From Planctomycetaceae bacterium (GTDB lineage: Bacteria > Planctomycetota > Planctomycetia > Pirellulales > Thermoguttaceae), in assembly GCA_015062085.1 (NCBI GenBank), contig SUVI01000091.1:1-16987 (forward strand): DNA of 16,987 nt, in the 5' to 3' direction. Both the position numbers and the translations under genes were made by a program. A model generated the notes under the pieces. It was not told the DNA's origin, ran no database searches, and saw only the letters and a program-made list of their open reading frames with translations. Positions within the stretch are counted from its first letter, which is position 1, and each line of letters begins with the position of its first letter. Shown piece by piece: positions 16,337 to 16,987 of the stretch.

Positions 16337-16365
16337 ATTTTACCTGACTTGCCCCATTTTGTCAA
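16337..16365 (-). promoter_or_regulatory. Sigma70-type promoter of the membrane protein-glycerate kinase operon
   Basis: On the minus strand, TTGACA (16360-16365, perfect -35) is followed after 17 bases by TAAAAT (16337-16342, five of six for the -10). Initiation near 16330 gives a leader of about 70 nt to the ATG at 16258. A small inverted repeat ACTTG/CAAGT (16347-16351 and 16363-16367) overlaps the -35 and spacer and could be an operator half-site pair, but it is short. Confidence 0.75.
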
Positions 16366-16410
16366 GTAGGCGTGCGGAATTTCGTTTCAGGAAAAACACT
16401 CCGCTCCCCC

Positions 16411-16439
16411 TTGACATTCCGACCGCAAAACGCTAAAAT
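16411..16439 (+). promoter_or_regulatory. Sigma70-type promoter of the methyltransferase gene
   Basis: TTGACA at 16411-16416 and TAAAAT at 16434-16439 are 17 bases apart. Initiation near 16446 would leave only about 13 nt before an ATG at 16459 but about 67 nt before the ATG at 16513. It lies back-to-back with the promoter at 16337-16365; the two -35 boxes are separated by 45 bases. Confidence 0.75.
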
Positions 16440-16512
16440 CTCTCAAACGAAATCGGAAATGGACTCAAAAACGTCCCCAATGTTTCCTCAAAAACCAGAC
16501 GAGAAAAAGACG

Positions 16513-16987
16513 ATGGAAAAACCAATTGATTTTGATCTCATCCGCAATGCGCGATTCCCGGAAGGCGCACTCGGCACACAAATGATCGAAGGGATGAACC
16601 GCTCCCACGCACGGCTCACAGAGTGGGGATTCTCGCACATTTCGGAATTCGGTCAAACCGTCCTTGACGTTGGCTGCGGCGGCGGTGCGGCTCTGAAAAA
16701 ACTCGCAGAGCGTTTCCCCAATGCCCAGCTCTTTGGCTGCGATGTCTCACCGCTCGCGATCCAGTCCGCAGAAGAACTCAACGCGGGAAACGTTTCCGCC
16801 GGCAAAATGAGCTTCCACTGCGGCGGAGTCTCGGAACTTCCGTTCCCCAACGGTTTTTTCGACTCCGTATTTTCTGTCGAGAGCCTCTATTTCTGGCCGG
16901 ATCCGGAAAAAGATCTCGCGGAAATTCTCCGTGTTTTGAAACCGGGAGGCCGTTTCATGACCGTGCTGGAAATGGCCTCCCGGTTTC
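16513..16987 (+). CDS. Class I SAM-dependent methyltransferase (3' end outside window)
   Basis: The 158 visible codons contain a Rossmann methyltransferase fold. Motif I is VLDVGCGGG at 50-58, which binds S-adenosylmethionine. The acidic end of strand 2 is FGCDVSP (74-80), followed by GGVSELPFPNGFFDSVFSVESLYFWPD (104-130) and the VLKPGGRF post-motif (141-148). The N-terminal lead PIDFDLIRNARFPEGALGTQMIEGMNRSHARLTEWG matches a methyltransferase subgroup of unknown substrate. The frame stays open to the window edge. The start at 16513 is chosen because family similarity begins there and the promoter leaves a normal leader. In-frame ATGs at 16459 and 16480 would add 18 or 11 residues, and none of the three has a strong ribosome site. 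It is transcribed divergently from the membrane protein operon. The substrate cannot be told. Confidence 0.9.
   Translation, partial: MEKPIDFDLIRNARFPEGALGTQMIEGMNRSHARLTEWGFSHISEFGQTVLDVGCGGGAALKKLAERFPNAQLFGCDVSPLAIQSAEELNAGNVSAGKMSFHCGGVSELPFPNGFFDSVFSVESLYFWPDPEKDLAEILRVLKPGGRFMTVLEMASRF

Overview
The window looks like chromosomal DNA from a Gram-negative bacterium of the PVC group, most likely a planctomycete of the Pirellulales/Thermoguttaceae kind. This is inferred from three things: the typical planctomycete tail of a Gfo/Idh/MocA oxidoreductase, a giant secreted alpha-2-macroglobulin (A2M) with a Trp-rich insertion, and a Tat-exported heparinase II/III-like protein. No marker gene fixes the taxon. 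No tRNA, rRNA, insertion sequence, phage gene or CRISPR array was seen.

Left part (1-9850, + strand): the 3' end of a Gfo/Idh/MocA oxidoreductase, a probable terminator, a 444-base A-rich leader region with repeated AAAATCGG words, then a 2265-residue thioester A2M (780-7577) and a 695-residue heparinase II/III family protein (7706-9793). The last two are separated by 128 bases that hold a very stable hairpin, and the pair ends in an intrinsic terminator (about 9815-9848). Both products are exported, so they plausibly act together in the envelope or outside the cell: one as a protease trap, the other on acidic polysaccharide.

Middle part (9876-13303, - strand): a DinG/XPD-type iron-sulfur helicase with an unusual Gly/Arg/Asn-rich insertion, preceded by isoprenyl (undecaprenyl) diphosphate synthase. 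Upstream of uppS lie a plausible promoter and a 17-bp tandem repeat of about 5.6 copies.

Right part (13304-16987): a glycerate kinase and a DUF4153/DUF4173-like membrane protein form a - strand operon. It is transcribed away from a class I SAM methyltransferase on the + strand, which runs off the window. The 254-base divergent region holds two back-to-back sigma70-type promoters, both reading TTGACA-N17-TAAAAT.

The most unusual items are the Met/Ala-rich putative bait region of the A2M and its pairing with a Tat-exported lyase, the 17-bp tandem array, and the RGG-like insertion in the helicase. No complete new multi-gene system is evident. The A2M-lyase pair is the nearest candidate.
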